Source: Tilletia caries (taxonomy: Eukaryota > Basidiomycota > Exobasidiomycetes > Tilletiales > Tilletiaceae). Taken from it: a DNA stretch of 64,000 nucleotides. The stretch lies in assembly GCA_032718865.1 (NCBI GenBank), contig JALUTQ010000037.1:310001-374000 (forward strand). The letters run 5' to 3'. The number at the start of each line of letters is the position of its first letter. The stretch's first letter is position 1. The position numbers and the translations under genes are program-made. Shown here piece after piece: positions 9,041-22,322 of this stretch. The notes beneath the pieces were generated by a model. The model was not told the origin of the DNA. It was given only the letters and a program-made list of their open reading frames with translations, and did no database searches.

Positions 9041-12000
9041 TCAGAGATGCGCGGACCAGCCTGCAGAAGAATCCAATCTTTTGTCAGCAGCTTGTAGACC
9101 TGCGTGGTCACGTCAAGGAGACTCACCGAAATAGATCGCACCCAGGAAATCCATGTTGCGCGCCTGCTGAATGAGGTCGTTCACGGTGTGCTCGACATTC
9201 AGGACATTGGAAAGCTTGCCCATAACCGTGCTGACGGCGTAGTCTGCTGACAGCTCTGCGGTGTCCTGCTGACCGCTCCCTGCTGGGCCGCCACTGGTCG
9301 TCGCAGTTGACAAATTTCCACCGCCAATGGCGCTATGGCGGAGGATATCAGTATTGTGTGTCTCGTCGTCCTGGTTCGCTTGCGCCTTGAGCAGCTTTAT
9401 AGGATTCGTCATCCTGATGGTGGCAGATGCGATGATAAGCGGACAATGGTTTCTGTGGGATAAAGGGTCACCGACAACTCACCACTCAAACAGGGGATCG
9501 TACTTGAAGACCTCCAGTACTGTTTTGATGGTGTCGGCGCCGTCCCGCATGACACGAAGCGTTTCTTGGCAGCAGCGACGGAAGCTTCCTTCGACACCGA
9601 AGATACCCATGCCGTCCACGAGATCTCTCGTCAATCGGAATGGCACAAGCTCAGGAATAGGCAAAAATTTGCCCTGGTTCGGACGAGACTGTCAGAAATT
9701 TGGGCGTCCATTGTCCGGCGACACAATTTCTCACCTGCTCAAAGACAATTCCAAAGTCGATGTGGACTATTTCTCCGCTGCCTTCGTCCATCAAGATGTT
9801 TGATACGTGCCGATCGCCCATGCCTAGGATGTGTCCTACGATGGATGTGGTTGCCACGCTCCGCACGTAGCTCAGTCGCATAACTTGCCAGGCCGCTGGG
9901 ACCTTCTGTGCCTCGAGGAAGTGATATCGCATCGCCGGCGGAAAGTTCTCGCACACCTCTTTGTACGTTTTGATACGCGGTCCTGCTTCAATGTGGCCCC
10001 TTGCTCGCTGCAGCGCCTGCTTAGCGTCATTGGCGGTGAGATCATTCCCAATCCGATACCTAAGGCGTAGCGAATAAGTGGTGAGCTGGATGTGACTCCC
10101 GCTTGGTACTCCAGATCGATGTGCTCACTTGTCATGCAGCCCCGTAAGCACTTCGCCCAGAGGTTTAGTGTTCGCCACAAATTCCAATAGCCCGCATTGT
10201 GGTCCAAGTGGCAAGACAATGTAGCCTCGAACCGTCAATCGCCGGGTCCTCGTCCTACGATCTTTTGCAAGGAGGTTGTTGACCAGACTGAAGACTTGTT
10301 GAATGACGGCATCCTGACGTAGGTCATCTTCATGCTTGAACTGTGAAAGAGTAGTCATCAGCGCCGCACGAAGAAAATGGCCTATCAAGGGACTCACCAG
10401 CTGCTTATAGCGCCGCCCATCTGTTCCAATACACTCATTGATCTTCGGTAGATGCAGGCCACCTGCGGTGCTGAACATCTCGGAATACCGCACAATCTTG
10501 ACGAAATGCTGGTATTGGCCTGAGATGTCAACCGGAAGTGGCTTTGTGGCCACAGGAACATCCGCGTTTCGCAGTCGCAATAGACTGACATTGCTTGGAA
10601 GCTTGTGAGACCCCTTCTGGAAACCGTTTGGAGTTTGCTTTTCCGGCATAGCCTCCTTGAGAGACAGTTCTGCCCACTGCACGTAGAAGCCGCAGACACG
10701 CTCGAATTCCTGCATACGCGTGCTGATGCGGCTGATCGACTTGACCTTCGACCAGATGGCATCCGCCGCCCTGGCTCGAGCTGCTTGTGAGGAAACGCTC
10801 GGAGAAGGCGATGAATTGTTCCTGAAAGCGGCTTGGGAGTCCCAGCCAGCCTTTTTCAACGCGAATATGGCGTAGAGAGTATGATACGGGTGGTCGGAGC
10901 ACATACGCTGTAGCAGGCTCGTCAGGTTATTGGTGAAGGCCTGTGCCTGTGATGCACTCGTTCCGGGAGTCAATCGTGCGGACAGCTGATGGGCGAGAGG
11001 GATGAATTTGTGAGACGGGATGAGCTTCAGGAACTCCGCCAGGTGTTCGTTCGCTTTCGCGTCTGCCGAATTTTCGAACCACAGGCTCGAGAAAGGAAAA
11101 ACGGCCTCGTCATGCTCTTCGGAAAAGCGCAAGCTGGTCGCGTACATCGACAGAGCTTTGCTTAGAAACAAAGCGCAGTTCTCTTCGAACTTCAAGAGTT
11201 GAGCTTTGTCGGCTGCCAGCTTGTGGCTCGTCTTGCGCTTGTGTACTTTCAATGCGTCTTTCTGGCTTTTGTCTCGTGTCCTTTGCTGTTCTAGCTCGTT
11301 GAGTGCGATCTCTTCTGTGCGGCGTTCAACAAAGCGCCGAGCTCGATGGTGTTCCGGAGACGTGGCGAAATGTCTGTACTGGGCGTCTGCGAACACGGCG
11401 TACTGAAATGTGACCGCGCCCATCTCTTTCGATTCCGTTCCCGCGTGCTTCAGCGTCTCCATAGCGGCTGTAAAGTAGCTCAGATCAATGGTCTGAGCAC
11501 TCTCAGCGCGCGCAGTAGCAGTCCAAGTTCCCTGTGAAGTATCACTATCCGTCAGAGAACGTGCACTTCGGTAGCAGAACGCTTCGACTCACAAGCTTGG
11601 CCAGCGCGAGTGCTCGTTGTTTCCGCATCGCTTGCTGTTCACTTTTTGCGCTTGGAGTCGGCCCGGACAGACACTGGTTCAGGGCTTGTAACGCAGTGCT
11701 ATGAGAATTTTCGTCCCAAAACACCGAAGCTTGTTCTTCTCGCGCGGCAAAGTCGTGGCGGTCCGCGGGAACGAAGGTGCGGATCTTCCTTGCAAGGGTG
11801 ACGGCACCCATCGCTTTCTGGAGGTTGCCATTTTCGCGGGATGCCTTCGAATTTTGCAGCAAGACTGATGTTTCTAGGTCGAGCACCTCCTTCAAAGCAG
11901 CATCCGCAAGATCTCCAATCTGTTCAGATTGAAGCCGGTCCCTTTCCAAGCGAATGATTGCGTGGCGAACGGTGCAGATCCGTTCGAAGTCGCTGTAGCT

Positions 12001-15000
12001 GTTCGTTGCGTACGAGGTGTGAGCATCATTCTCACGTTATCATGGCAGAGTCGCTTTACTCACTCGAAGTCGATGGAGCCCAAGTAGGACCACTGCTCGC
12101 GGAGATGAGCAGCAAGCTGGCCAGGCGTTGCGCCCAACCAATGCTGACGGACCAGTCGAACCTCTCGGAAGCTGAGGATGTTGCGACAAAGGTCGCGAGC
12201 CGAGACGTATGATTCAAGACCCAAATTCTGAAGTTTGGCGACCTCTTTTGCCGCTGTCGCGGTGATGGAGTGGTCGGCGGCCATTGCATCAGTCTCACGA
12301 CTGAGTGCACGCAAAGCAGACCAAAGACCATGGCCGGGGAACAATTCCTCGCTGACTCCTTCTATCGGCAGGTCCCACTCTCCCATTCGCCATGCGACTT
12401 CGAAGCTCAGATCTTGGCCCATCGCGCCGAACTCGTCTCCATCAAGCCTCGCCTGGCTCTGAATCACTGCCGACTGTCTGAGCGTTGAAGCTAGGCCATT
12501 GTAGCTGAGCTGATGAAGAGCGTTCGTCACCTGACCAAGGCCTTCAGGTGCACCGGTGCGGCCTCGCAGCTGTAGGTCGGCTTCGAATCTTGTTGCATGG
12601 ACGTCCAAAGCACGCCGCCACTCGCCTTCATGCTGCAACTGGCGAGCATACGCATCTTGCACGTCCGGTATGGGGATTCCATAGAATCCATCAGGGTCGT
12701 CGATGTTGGCATAGATCTGATGAAGGAGTTCGGAAACCTTCGGATCGAAAGCACGTGGAGTGTTGTGTGCTGATTCTCTGCCATTTCTGCGACCGGTCTG
12801 ACTCTGCTCCTGGACTGGTTCCAAGCTGAGTTCAACGAGCATCAAGGCAGTAGAATACAGCTTGCACTGCAGAGACCTTTGTGCGATGAGCAGCAGATCG
12901 AACGGAAACCCTACTCCGTTTGCGTAGTTCGCATTTGCCCTTATGTTCAAGAGACACTTGATGATCGTGGACCAAGACTGCTCCGCGGCGTTGTCGTCCT
13001 GCAAAACCATCTCATAGTGCTGCGACAATTGAAAGACGGGCGCGTCAGGAATCTTCCCGGAACTCCGTCCTAGCAGCAACACCATGGTGGCGATCGGTAC
13101 CAGCTCTGCCGATAGCCTCACATCGCGTGCAACTACCTCCAAGGCCTGATGGAGGAATGCATCGTCCATGGAAAGCGACAGGGTGGAAAGCAAAGCCTGT
13201 GCCAGTGATGTTACCCAAGTGTCATAGTTCGAGGCCGACTTTGGCTTGGGGAATGGCCGCATCGTGCTGTTCTCAGGGATGCCTGCCTCGACATCAGCAG
13301 CCGGAGCAATGGCTTGCAGTTCCGCAGAACCGGAGTTTTCCCAACGTGCTCGGAATCGTTCCGGATTTGGGTCCGCTACCTTCAATCTCCGCAGCATGTG
13401 ATAAGCGGAGGCCATCGTTTGACTGTCAATGGCGCGCAGATCCCTGAGCAATCGACTGACGATGTACTCTTTCAATTTTGAGCACCCGCGCTCGCATGTA
13501 GCGTGCGCATCCATCGCGACCTTGGGGTTCGGGTTTTCAAGCACAGTTAAGTCGGACAAGTCGTTCAGGGCCTTGAGACTGGGACCACGAATTCGTCCGT
13601 CCAAAGCGTGAATGAGGTTGGCGATGCTGTCTCCTAGAGCAGCTGCGGATTGCGCCTTGTCTGGGTCGGACGACATCCGTTCTTGAGATTCGCCAATCAT
13701 GACGAGCAAGTGCCAAAAGTCGTTCTGTGCGAAATGCTCGCGTTCCGCGCGGCCGGAATCTTGTGCTTGCAATTTAGCAGTGACAGGTTCGAGGTGATGT
13801 GCTTCTACGCCGAGGCCCCTCATTTGCAACAGAGCCAGGCGCGTGTCATCAAGCTTCACGTCCTTAACAATGGCAGCAAGATTGTCTCCAAGGCGGCGCG
13901 GCCATGCGCAAATTGCCCTCGCTGTCGTCTGTTCGGCAGCCGGAGTCTGAGAGAGATTCAGGGCGATCTTCTCGAGGTCATCCATCAGCCTGTCGCCGAA
14001 CCGTTGCAAATCCACCTCATCGCGGCTTTGAGAATAGCGGAAGGCAGCTTTGGCGGCGAAGAGCAGATCTTCGCCAAGCTGATTGGTGGGCTTGACAGTC
14101 TCTCTCGCGAGATTGAGGCACCAGTAAACCATTCCGATCGCTGAAGCAGCCAGCTCTTCCTTTTGCATGGTCAATGAAGCTCCGTGCAAAACTGTGCGAT
14201 GCAAGATTGGGCTGTCGAGGATCGCGTCGTAATTGAATGCGATCCACAGTTTGAGTGCGTCCAAGTGCCGCAGTTGATCGTTCACAAACCGGTCTTGGAA
14301 AATCGTCTCGAGCAGCAGGTGGAGGGGATTATAAACTTCAGGTTCGGTGTAAGTCTGCGGGGTGGAATCGTCCTCCACAGAAAGTGCGACGCTGATAGTC
14401 GCGAGAGCGTGGTAGACGGCGATCCCGTTGGCATGTCTCCCATACGGCTCGTGCATCCTCCACCGGTGCGGATTTGGACCTTTCCCAAGATCTTGCAAGT
14501 GGGCGAGGAATTGCGCACATGCACTGTCGACTCCGTCCATCTCCTCCAGGAAAGAATCTGTTGATTCGAGGGCGTCCGGGTTGTAGAACATCTTCAGCAC
14601 CGCAGAGATCACATCATTGAGATGGTGGTGGAGCAGATCGTTGATCTCGGCAGACTTGACTCGCATGTCCAGCGCCAACTGATCGCGCGCCGCATTCCAG
14701 GCCCTACTGTACAAGTCTTCGAGTTTGGTCTCCTTTGCAACATCCTGAACAGCCCAGAGAAGTCGGTGAGCAGCGACACGTGTGAAGCAAGCCGCCAGCG
14801 CAAGTCCTTCATCGGTTTCCGAAAGGAAGACCAGCGAAGCGAAGTGCGTCAATCCCGTAGGCTTGGGGTAAAGCAGCATTGTCGATCCGACCTCCGATAA
14901 CAGGTGTCGCGCGTACTCCTCACGAGAGGCGTATCCGAGCATCTCCACGTCCACGTTGAAAGGATCGGCTTCAACCTTCAGGAACTCGTATGTTACATTG

Positions 15001-18000
15001 GAAGCGAAGTTCCTGTACAGCTCCTTCGCACTCTCGAAGCCGAGGCTTGAAGCAACCTGCTTCAGCGTGTTCTGAACGAGGAAGCGATATCGCTTGGTGT
15101 CCCAGGTGAGCTCCATGATGCTCGCAATCGCAAGTCCCCGGCACACAGAGCTGCTGATCGCGACGTTTGCGGTGCACAGGAGAAACGTTGCTGTTGGTTC
15201 TATGTGATCGGATACTGTGACCATCGTGTCCCTGATGGAAGTGTAAACCATCTGCACGTCCGATGGAGAGTCTTCCAATCTCTCCACCAGGAGAGCATGT
15301 GCTCGAGCGGCAGCAAATCGAACGGCAAAGTCGGGGTCTGAGCCGAAATTGATGAGAGCGCCCAAAGGCAGCACCGACGAGTTCTCCATCTCCGCCCAGG
15401 CCTCCTGTGCCAGATCGTCTGCCAGGTACTTGTCGAAGAGTTCGATGAGATGCAGTCTGACCCGCCACGAGCGGATGCGAGAAGCCTGTCCCGTGAAGAA
15501 GCTGAAGAAGTCGACCACATTGCCAGCAAAATCGTCATCCTCTACGCCTGCGAAGCCCGTGAGCCAGAGATTCTTGGTGGCGCGGATGAAGGAGGCGCCG
15601 AGGATCTGGACCTCAGGCACACGCCCGTACTCGTAGCTTGCCAGGATTGACGAACCAAGCCTTTGCAAGATCGAGTTGGCTTCATGGGACGAGATCGGCA
15701 GGCGTCCAGCAGCGAGAGCATCAAGGATGCAGGTGGCCAAGGGCGTGAAAAAGGCATCTGGCACCTGTAACAGACGGTCGACGAGCCACGCCTCGGGCGC
15801 TCGGTCGCCGTCCAGATTGCCGAAGAATGGCAGAATGGAGATAGCCTCTACACATAAGGCCACTCCGCCTTCGAACGCGAGCTTCATCTCCATCGGCAAG
15901 CACGCCGCTTCTTCGATCTGGGGCGACTCTTCCATGGGCGTGTCCTCTTCGTCATCGAAACTTGCAAGTTTCTCACCCTCCCCGGAGCTGCCTCTTTGAA
16001 CCGTAGCGGTCGTCAGATCGGAGAGGGATGCTTGCAGAACAGCGAGAACTTTGGCTGTGTCCATAGTTTTTGATCCCCACAAGGACGGCAATATCCGTGC
16101 GGGAGGAAGGACATGTCGATGCGCAGCCGATGGGAACAGCTCTCGGGAAACTCCTGACTGATGACCGGGTTGAGTCAGAGCTTGTGATATCCACTCAATT
16201 CCCTGCTCGCTCAGAGGAGGACTTGGAGGAGGCAACAACGGCCGCAGTGCTTGAAGCAAAAGCAGCTTCTCCGTCGTGACCCAACGATTTTCCCTGAGAA
16301 TGCGCACAAGCTGTATAAACAACTGATCCGCGATAGGATTCAGCGTATTTGGAGTCCGAACTCCGGCGATCTTGAGACTTGAGTCGAAGATGAGAGCCGT
16401 GGCGCCGAAGTGTAACAGGCGCAGAGAGTCCTCGATGCTGATGGTTGTGAGCGGCGAATCGATCGTGGGATCATACGGGAGACCATCGACTTGTCCCGGT
16501 GCGATCTGAGCCAACAAGTCAGTGGCAGACTGAAGCAGGATGTCGTAGCATCGCCGTTGGATCGGTATGAGCGCATACTGGGCGGCTTGTGCCTTTGGAG
16601 GAGGAGAAATCTGCTGTGCTTTCTGCGTCTCCTCATCTGGCCTTGTGCTCCTCGGAGCCGGGAACTTGGCTTCGAACAGATAGTCCCGGGCGGTTTGAAG
16701 CTGCCTCATCGTCCGCAGACAGTCCAGAAGATCGCTATTATCCAGAACTGGATCCGGCCGTACGAGACTTCCCTGCTCTTTAATCCTACAAACGCGAATG
16801 AGCAGCATCGCCAAGTCGACAGCGTCCAGCGCCTCGAACCCGTATTGCATCTTGGATCGTCGCGACGAGCCGGACAGGGACGACCACGATCGATTGATCC
16901 AGTCGAGCACTCTGAATTCCAGACCTGCCTGAGCCAGCAGGACGTCGCCTGCAGCGTGGCGAAGCGTCTCCCGCATGAGAGCGCATGTGCTATCGGCGAA
17001 GACGGAGGGCGCCTCGGTGTCCAGATTTTGCAAGAATCCTTTGAGGGAGGCCAGCATCTTCTGTGAGTTCAGCAGTGGCGCATTCCGGTACAGCATCGCG
17101 GATGCGGCGTGGGCGGCGGCACGACTCGTCAAGGGTACCGCGACCTTTCTAAGCGTCTCGATCCAGACCTGATACCAGAAGTCGGGATGCACATCAGTGG
17201 GAGCTGACCCTTGCTGTTGGCCTTCCGCAACTGCGCACGCTCCAATTGCCAGGAAGAGATGCGACTGGGCACGATCGATCGGCATGTCTAACTGGGCCAG
17301 CAGAGCATTCAGGATGTCCTTCCTTGCGATGGCATCCAAAGAGCTCCAGTGTCTCTCCGCGAGAAACGTGAGGCTCTGGAGAGCCCATGAGCGCCGATCT
17401 TCGGTTGTAGAGATATTGTCACCCGCTTTAACCTCGAGCTCGTCCAATATCGCATTCAGCGCGTCATACGAAGACGACGAGTTTGCCAAAGTCTCTGCGA
17501 CTGATATCGGTGCTGTCACACCGTTGTTCCCTCGGCGCCGCTTACGCGGAGTACGCTGGGGTGACGCAATAGAAGCGGAAGGAGAACGCTTCAGGGGTGA
17601 CATTCTGTCCGATTCGCCCTGGCGTACTGCTCTTTTGCCGAGTTTGACGCTGGAAGGTCCTGGTAGGTCGCCCACTTCCATTGCTTCTCCATCTTCGCCG
17701 ACCTCTACAAGGATGTTTTGGGCCGTTAAGCGAGTGAGGTGTGCTGTTGCATCGGCGAGAAGCTGTAAGGAGGCCCATGACAAGGTATTTTGCGCCGTCC
17801 AACTCCGAGCGGGCCGTAAGGTCTGCATATGCAGTGCAGCATTGCCTGCAGACGCCTTGCTGTCACGTTCCGGATCTTTGGCGATCACAAGCTCGAGAGC
17901 TTCGAGAGAGAGTACATCGACTCCGCCACGGTTTTGCGACTCGGCTATGAGGACACGGTGCAATTGCTTAAGCAATTTAATCTTGCGGGCCTCAAGATCG

Positions 18001-19013
18001 ACGTTTGTGATGTCGTTGTTTAGCGCGCCGAGAAAAGGTGAGGACATGATGGGCAACGCTATGACTGCAAAAGTCAGGACTTGTTCCTTCAAGGGCTTGA
18101 GCCGGGTTGGCAGGTAGGAGACAATGGTCGGCCAAAGGCGGTCCACGAAGGCCATAGTCGCTTTGCGCTCGTTCAATTGCAGATCCAGCAGTGTGGCATT
18201 GACACTGCGAAGTGCCTCTGCATGCGCGCTGGTCGGCGAGGGGAAGAGCTCGAAGAATGCCGCGAGCTTGTAAAGGACGCCTACTCCGCGCTTTTCGCTC
18301 AGCAAAGGAGCACTTTTGGAAGTGACCAGACAGCAAACGGAGGAGATAAGGGAGAGTACCTCGGGCCCGGCTTCTTTGCGGAGTGCGAGGCCGTTTCGGG
18401 ACGTTGACGATTCAGTCTTGGGCAAGTAAGAGTCTTGGCGCCATTGGTCGTCATCGATATCTGTGTCCAAGGGAACACTCAGCTTGACACCGAGAAGGGC
18501 ATTGAAGCAAAGCGCGACCAGGTGAGACCAGAGGTCGGCGGAGATGTGCTGGACATGCGGAGGGTAGCTGAGCAAGGCGCTAAGCGCCTTGGTGTAGTCG
18601 AGCGCGATGGGTTCGAAGAGGACTCCGCGGTCATTGACGAGAGTGATGATGTGCATGAGAAGAGTTTGAAGACATTGCTGGCTGAAGTGAGTGTTTGCTT
18701 GCTCGACCAGCCAGCGTAACGCATTCGCACTTTCGCGCAGACGGCTGAGTGACTGGGGAGCCGCATCTTGCCAACGATTGTTCTTGCGGAAAGCAGCCTG
18801 CTTGTCGTTGTTGACGCACTGAATGATGGCAGTGATGGTACGCAGAAAGAGGTCTGTCTTGCCTTCCTCCCGAGCAGCTTTGTTGTGCTGTGCGATGTGC
18901 AAGAGGTTGCGCTTGACCCCGAACGTGATGCGGAGCATTTCTACGCCATCATGACGATCCTTGGCAGTGGTGCTCTCGAGCAGGCTCCAGACGCGCTTGA
19001 GCGAAGGCGCCAT
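9041..19013 (-). CDS. TEL1: Tel1/ATM checkpoint kinase (PI3K-related)
   Basis: Exons in transcript order: 19013-12064, 11998-11593, 11531-10398, 10340-10129, 10059-9735, 9673-9483, 9413-9127 and 9060-9041, giving about 3174 aa. The ATG at 19013 puts a TAN-like motif ([19 protein letters not shown]) at the very N-terminus, as in yeast Tel1; HEAT-like repeats and a FAT region follow. The kinase shows [21 protein letters not shown], the catalytic loop [14 protein letters not shown] and the metal-binding HIDFG. ATM-specific [20 protein letters not shown] then follows, and the FATC tail ends YFGWSAHL. ATM/Tel1 is recruited to DNA ends by MRN, phosphorylates H2A and checkpoint factors, and maintains telomeres. 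Exon 2 has an alternative acceptor 6 nt downstream (11992). All introns cluster in the last third. It is divergent from the aminotransferase gene. Confidence 0.93.
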
Positions 19014-19380
19014 ATTGGCAAGCAATGCGTAGACGGAGCTCTACCAGCCTGTATGCGCCGATCTGTGGGAACATGTGGAGAGCTTTCGAACATAAGCCTG
19101 CCAATGAAGGACCTCACGCGCGAGAGACTGGGGCATTACTCACCTTGCAGGGATGCGCTTGCGATGAGTGCGACGTGACTGTATGCGCGCAGTCCGCCTG
19201 TCCTGTAACTTGCGTCCGTACCGCCGTGGGATGCTTCCTTGCACCACGGGAACGATCCCGCTGCAATCGCCTGTGCTCAAGACTAGTGTTGGTTCTGTCG
19301 ATCTTCTGAGGGGAGCGTGGGAAACTTGGGCTCAATAATGTGGAGCGGCTGTCTTATGCATGAGATAGATAAGATGAGAT

Positions 19381-19405
19381 TAGATTAGATTAGATTAGAT
19401 TAGAT
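19381..19405. repeat. (TAGAT)5 microsatellite
   Basis: Five perfect tandem copies of TAGAT follow a degenerate GATAGATAAGATGAGAT lead-in, in the TEL1/aminotransferase intergenic region. Confidence 0.9.
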
Positions 19406-19697
19406 CTTCAGCCGCTTCAGCCGCCGGCATCCAGATCTGTGCCCTGCCTGCACGGTCGTCAGTCGTCGGTCAGTTGGGCGTTGGCTGTCGCCTGTCGAGT
19501 GTCGGCTGTCAGAACGTCAGGACTCAGGCACGGCACAGCATCGCCCGTCGCAGCAACCCCGTCCTCCCACTCACTCTGTGCCTGATTACTGATTGGAGGG
19601 AGACACCGAGAAGCCTGAAGCAAGGAAACACGTTCGCCTTCTCTCTGCCTTTTCTGCGCCGCGTCCTTCTGCCTTCTGCACGACGCCCACCATCTCC

Positions 19698-19744
19698 CTC
19701 TCCTCTCCTCTCCTCTCCTCTCCTCTCCTCTCCTCTCCTCTCCT
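19698..19744. repeat. (TCCTC)n pyrimidine tract
   Basis: About nine tandem TCCTC units lie some 50 bp upstream of the aminotransferase ATG. CT-rich tracts just before the start are common in fungal 5' leaders; a second CT-rich stretch fills the first intron (about 20020-20095). Confidence 0.85.
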
Positions 19745-19796
19745 TCTGCGCCTCCCACACGCTGACTCTTCTTCACCTCAGAATCTGACTCCAGTC

Positions 19797-21633
19797 ATGA
19801 CTTTCCTACTTCGTTCCAAGACAGTCGGGGCCAAGGCCGCCGAGGTCGTTGAACACATCGTGCACGAGAGCGAGTCCGAGGCCCACCAGATCTTCCGACA
19901 GTACCCCTCCCACGGAGACAAGGCACAGAAGCACAGCCACCCCATGCCCGCCATCTCTCACCCGGGCTCGACTGGTGTTCTATACGTTTCCGAACGTGCC
20001 GCGTGCGTTTTTTTCTCCCCCGCCCCTTCTTTCTCTTCTCCTGCCTCTCCTCCCTTTCGCCCTTCCTTCCCTCTTTTGCCCTCTTTCTCCGCGGACAGGA
20101 AAGCTGACGCGGGGTCTTGTTTTATTACAGTTCCAATGGTTTCTATTACGGAGCGCCCGGCTGGGCCAACCTCGGACAGGGCGCGCCTGAAGTCGGTCAC
20201 ATCCCAGGCGCAGTCGACAAGCCCAAGACCATCGATCTCGAGTCCTTTGGCGAGGGTGTGCACGAGTACGCGCCCTGCACGGGCACCAAGGAGTTCCGCA
20301 AGGCAGTCGCGGACTACTACAATCAGACGTACAGAACCAACCAGCCCAAGAAGTATGGGCCCCAGAACGTATGCGTCGTTCCTGGTGGCCGCGCCGGTCT
20401 TTCTCGCGTCGCATCTGTCATCAGCGAGGTCATGTGCGGTGCGTGTCGTACGGAGCGCTTCGAATAACTAAAGCAGAACGAACTGACGAGCTTTCATCTT
20501 TAATATCCACAGGCTACCAGCTCCCCGAGTACACCGCCTACGAGAACTGCCTTGGCGTCTTCCGTAACCTGATTGTGAGTCATGCCGTCCTATGTAATGT
20601 ACTCCATGGCGTATGCGCTTACCCTGTCATGTTTGTCCGAATCTATCACAGCCTATCCCCACCCACCTCAAGGCCAGCGACAACTACAAGCTCTCCATAG
20701 ACGGACTTCGCGAGGAGATTCGCAACCGAGGTCTCTCTGCCGTCGTCATGTCCAACCCACGCAATCCCACTGGTCAACAGGTATGTCTAATCTCTGGGCT
20801 CCGCAGAAGAAGAAAGATTTACAACTAAACGTCGTACCTAATTACACCCACAGATCGAAGGCGAAGAGCTCAAGGCGCTCGTTCAAACCGCCGTGGACAT
20901 GCACGCCACGATTGTTCTCGACGAGTTCTACTCCTGGTACCAACTCGAAGGCGAGCTCGGCCGAGCCGTCTCCGCCGCCGAATTCGTAGAGGACCCCGAT
21001 GAGACTCCCGTCGTCCTCATCGACGGTCTCACCAAGAACTGGCGTTGCCCCGGCTGGCGCGTCTGCTGGGTCGTCGGTCCCGAAGATCTGATCACCGCTT
21101 TGAACGAGTGTGGAAGTTTCTTGGACGGAGGCGCGTCGCACGTCATGCAGTGCGCTGCCTTGCCCATGCTCGACTTTGACCGGACTGTGCAGGACCGTAT
21201 CGCGCTGCAGAAGCACTTCCGTATGAAGCGCGACCACTGTCTCAAGCGGCTCTCCGAGATGGGCTTGACTGTGACGGTGCCTCCGGTTGCGACCTTCTAC
21301 ATCTGGCTCGACCTGTCCACCCTTCCCGGCCCGCTTTCCTCAGGACTCGTCTTCCACGAGGAACTCCTCCGGGAGAAGTGCATCGTCACCCCGGGAATCT
21401 TCTTCGACGTGAACCCGCAGCACAGACGCAACATCGTCGACAGCCCGTGTGAGAAGTTTGTCCGTCTTTCGTGCGGCCCGCCCCTTGCCGAGCTCGACCT
21501 CGGCCTGGACGCGATCGAACGCGTGCTGAAGAAGGCCCGCGATCACGAGAAGCGCTCGTCGATGGGTCGCAACTACCGTCGCAGTTCGCTTGGTGGGTTG
21601 AACAACTTGCTCGCCCCGCAGGGTCATGCTTGA
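19797..21633 (+). CDS. Class I/II PLP aminotransferase
   Basis: Exons 19797-20002, 20131-20438, 20513-20574, 20652-20780 and 20854-21633 give 494 aa. Fold-type I landmarks: GAPGWANLGQGAPEVG near the N-terminal half, YAPCTGTKEFRKAVADYY, VPGGRAGLSRV, SNPRNPTGQQ (cofactor Asn), IVLDEFYSWY (Asp/Tyr) and the Schiff-base Lys in DGLTKNWRCPGWRVCWV (about residue 296), with the substrate-carboxylate Arg in FVRLSCG. Such enzymes transfer amino groups between amino and keto acids; the sequence does not reveal the substrate, though the KNWRCPGWR form is common in a fungal alanine/kynurenine-aminotransferase-like clade. No targeting peptide is obvious. The gene is divergent from TEL1 and convergent with the DUF2408 gene. 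Confidence 0.9.
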
Positions 21634-22322
21634 AGTCGTGCACCCCCTTTTGGCAAGACGGGGAGGGAATCGAGCACCCCGTCATGATGACCGCCCCATG
21701 GTCCTTCACGAATGATGGGCCGCATCGCTACACCGCGCTTCTGGCCCCGACTCGGCCATCCCCAAGTTTCGCCACTTCGCCATTTGCACATACATCCTAC
21801 GTTTCACGACTCTCTCCCGAACGGCCGCAAAGTCACAGCCATAAGTCACAAACATACATTCACGACAACTCATTGCCAAGATTCCTACAAGTACCTAGAT
21901 CTGTTCTCTTCATTCACTTTGCCACCACTGAGGATGTGTTTCCGGTTCGCTATCGTCAAGAAGATTCCCCTGACCTTGCTTCGAACGCATCTGCCTGACA
22001 CTATGCCTAGAGAGTATGAACTCAGCAGGACGGACGCCCGGAAGACAGCATGTAGATGCCTGAGATGTAAAGATGGGTACGGGATCAGGCTGGGATTTAC
22101 GATTTACGGCTACATGCTGGGGGCGTGAAGAAGATTTGACAGAAGGAAGAGGAGGCGGGTCCGGAGGGGAGGGGGAGGAGCGAGAGGAACGACGCAGCAG
22201 AAGAGAGGCAAAAATATGAGTGTTCTTGGGGGGGGGGGGGTAAGTATTCGATCACGAAAGGGGAAGAGGGCCAGAAAGGAAAGGGGGAGAGTGCAAAAAG
22301 GGATGATGTAAAAATCCCTTCC
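21634..22322. other. Convergent intergenic region with a G14 run
   Basis: The 3' flanks of the aminotransferase (+) and DUF2408 (-) genes meet here. The only distinctive element is a run of 14 G at 22227-22240 inside a purine-rich stretch. No coding signal. Confidence 0.7.

Larger units (their letters stand above)
19014..19796. promoter_or_regulatory. Divergent intergenic region TEL1 / aminotransferase
   Basis: A 783-bp head-to-head spacer holds the upstream regions of both genes. It contains a (TAGAT)5 run at 19381-19405 and a long TCCTC tract at about 19698-19744, immediately upstream of the aminotransferase ATG. No ORF here is supported. Confidence 0.6.

Noticed and set aside
19377..19405. 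GATTAGATTAGATT run as a telomere-like repeat next to TEL1
   Set aside because: The unit is TAGAT, not the fungal TTAGGG type, and there are only five copies between two normal genes; it is a microsatellite.
20931..20960. Possible metal-binding motif in the aminotransferase around IVLDEFYSWY
   Set aside because: This is the standard PLP-contacting Asp/Tyr region of fold-type I aminotransferases.
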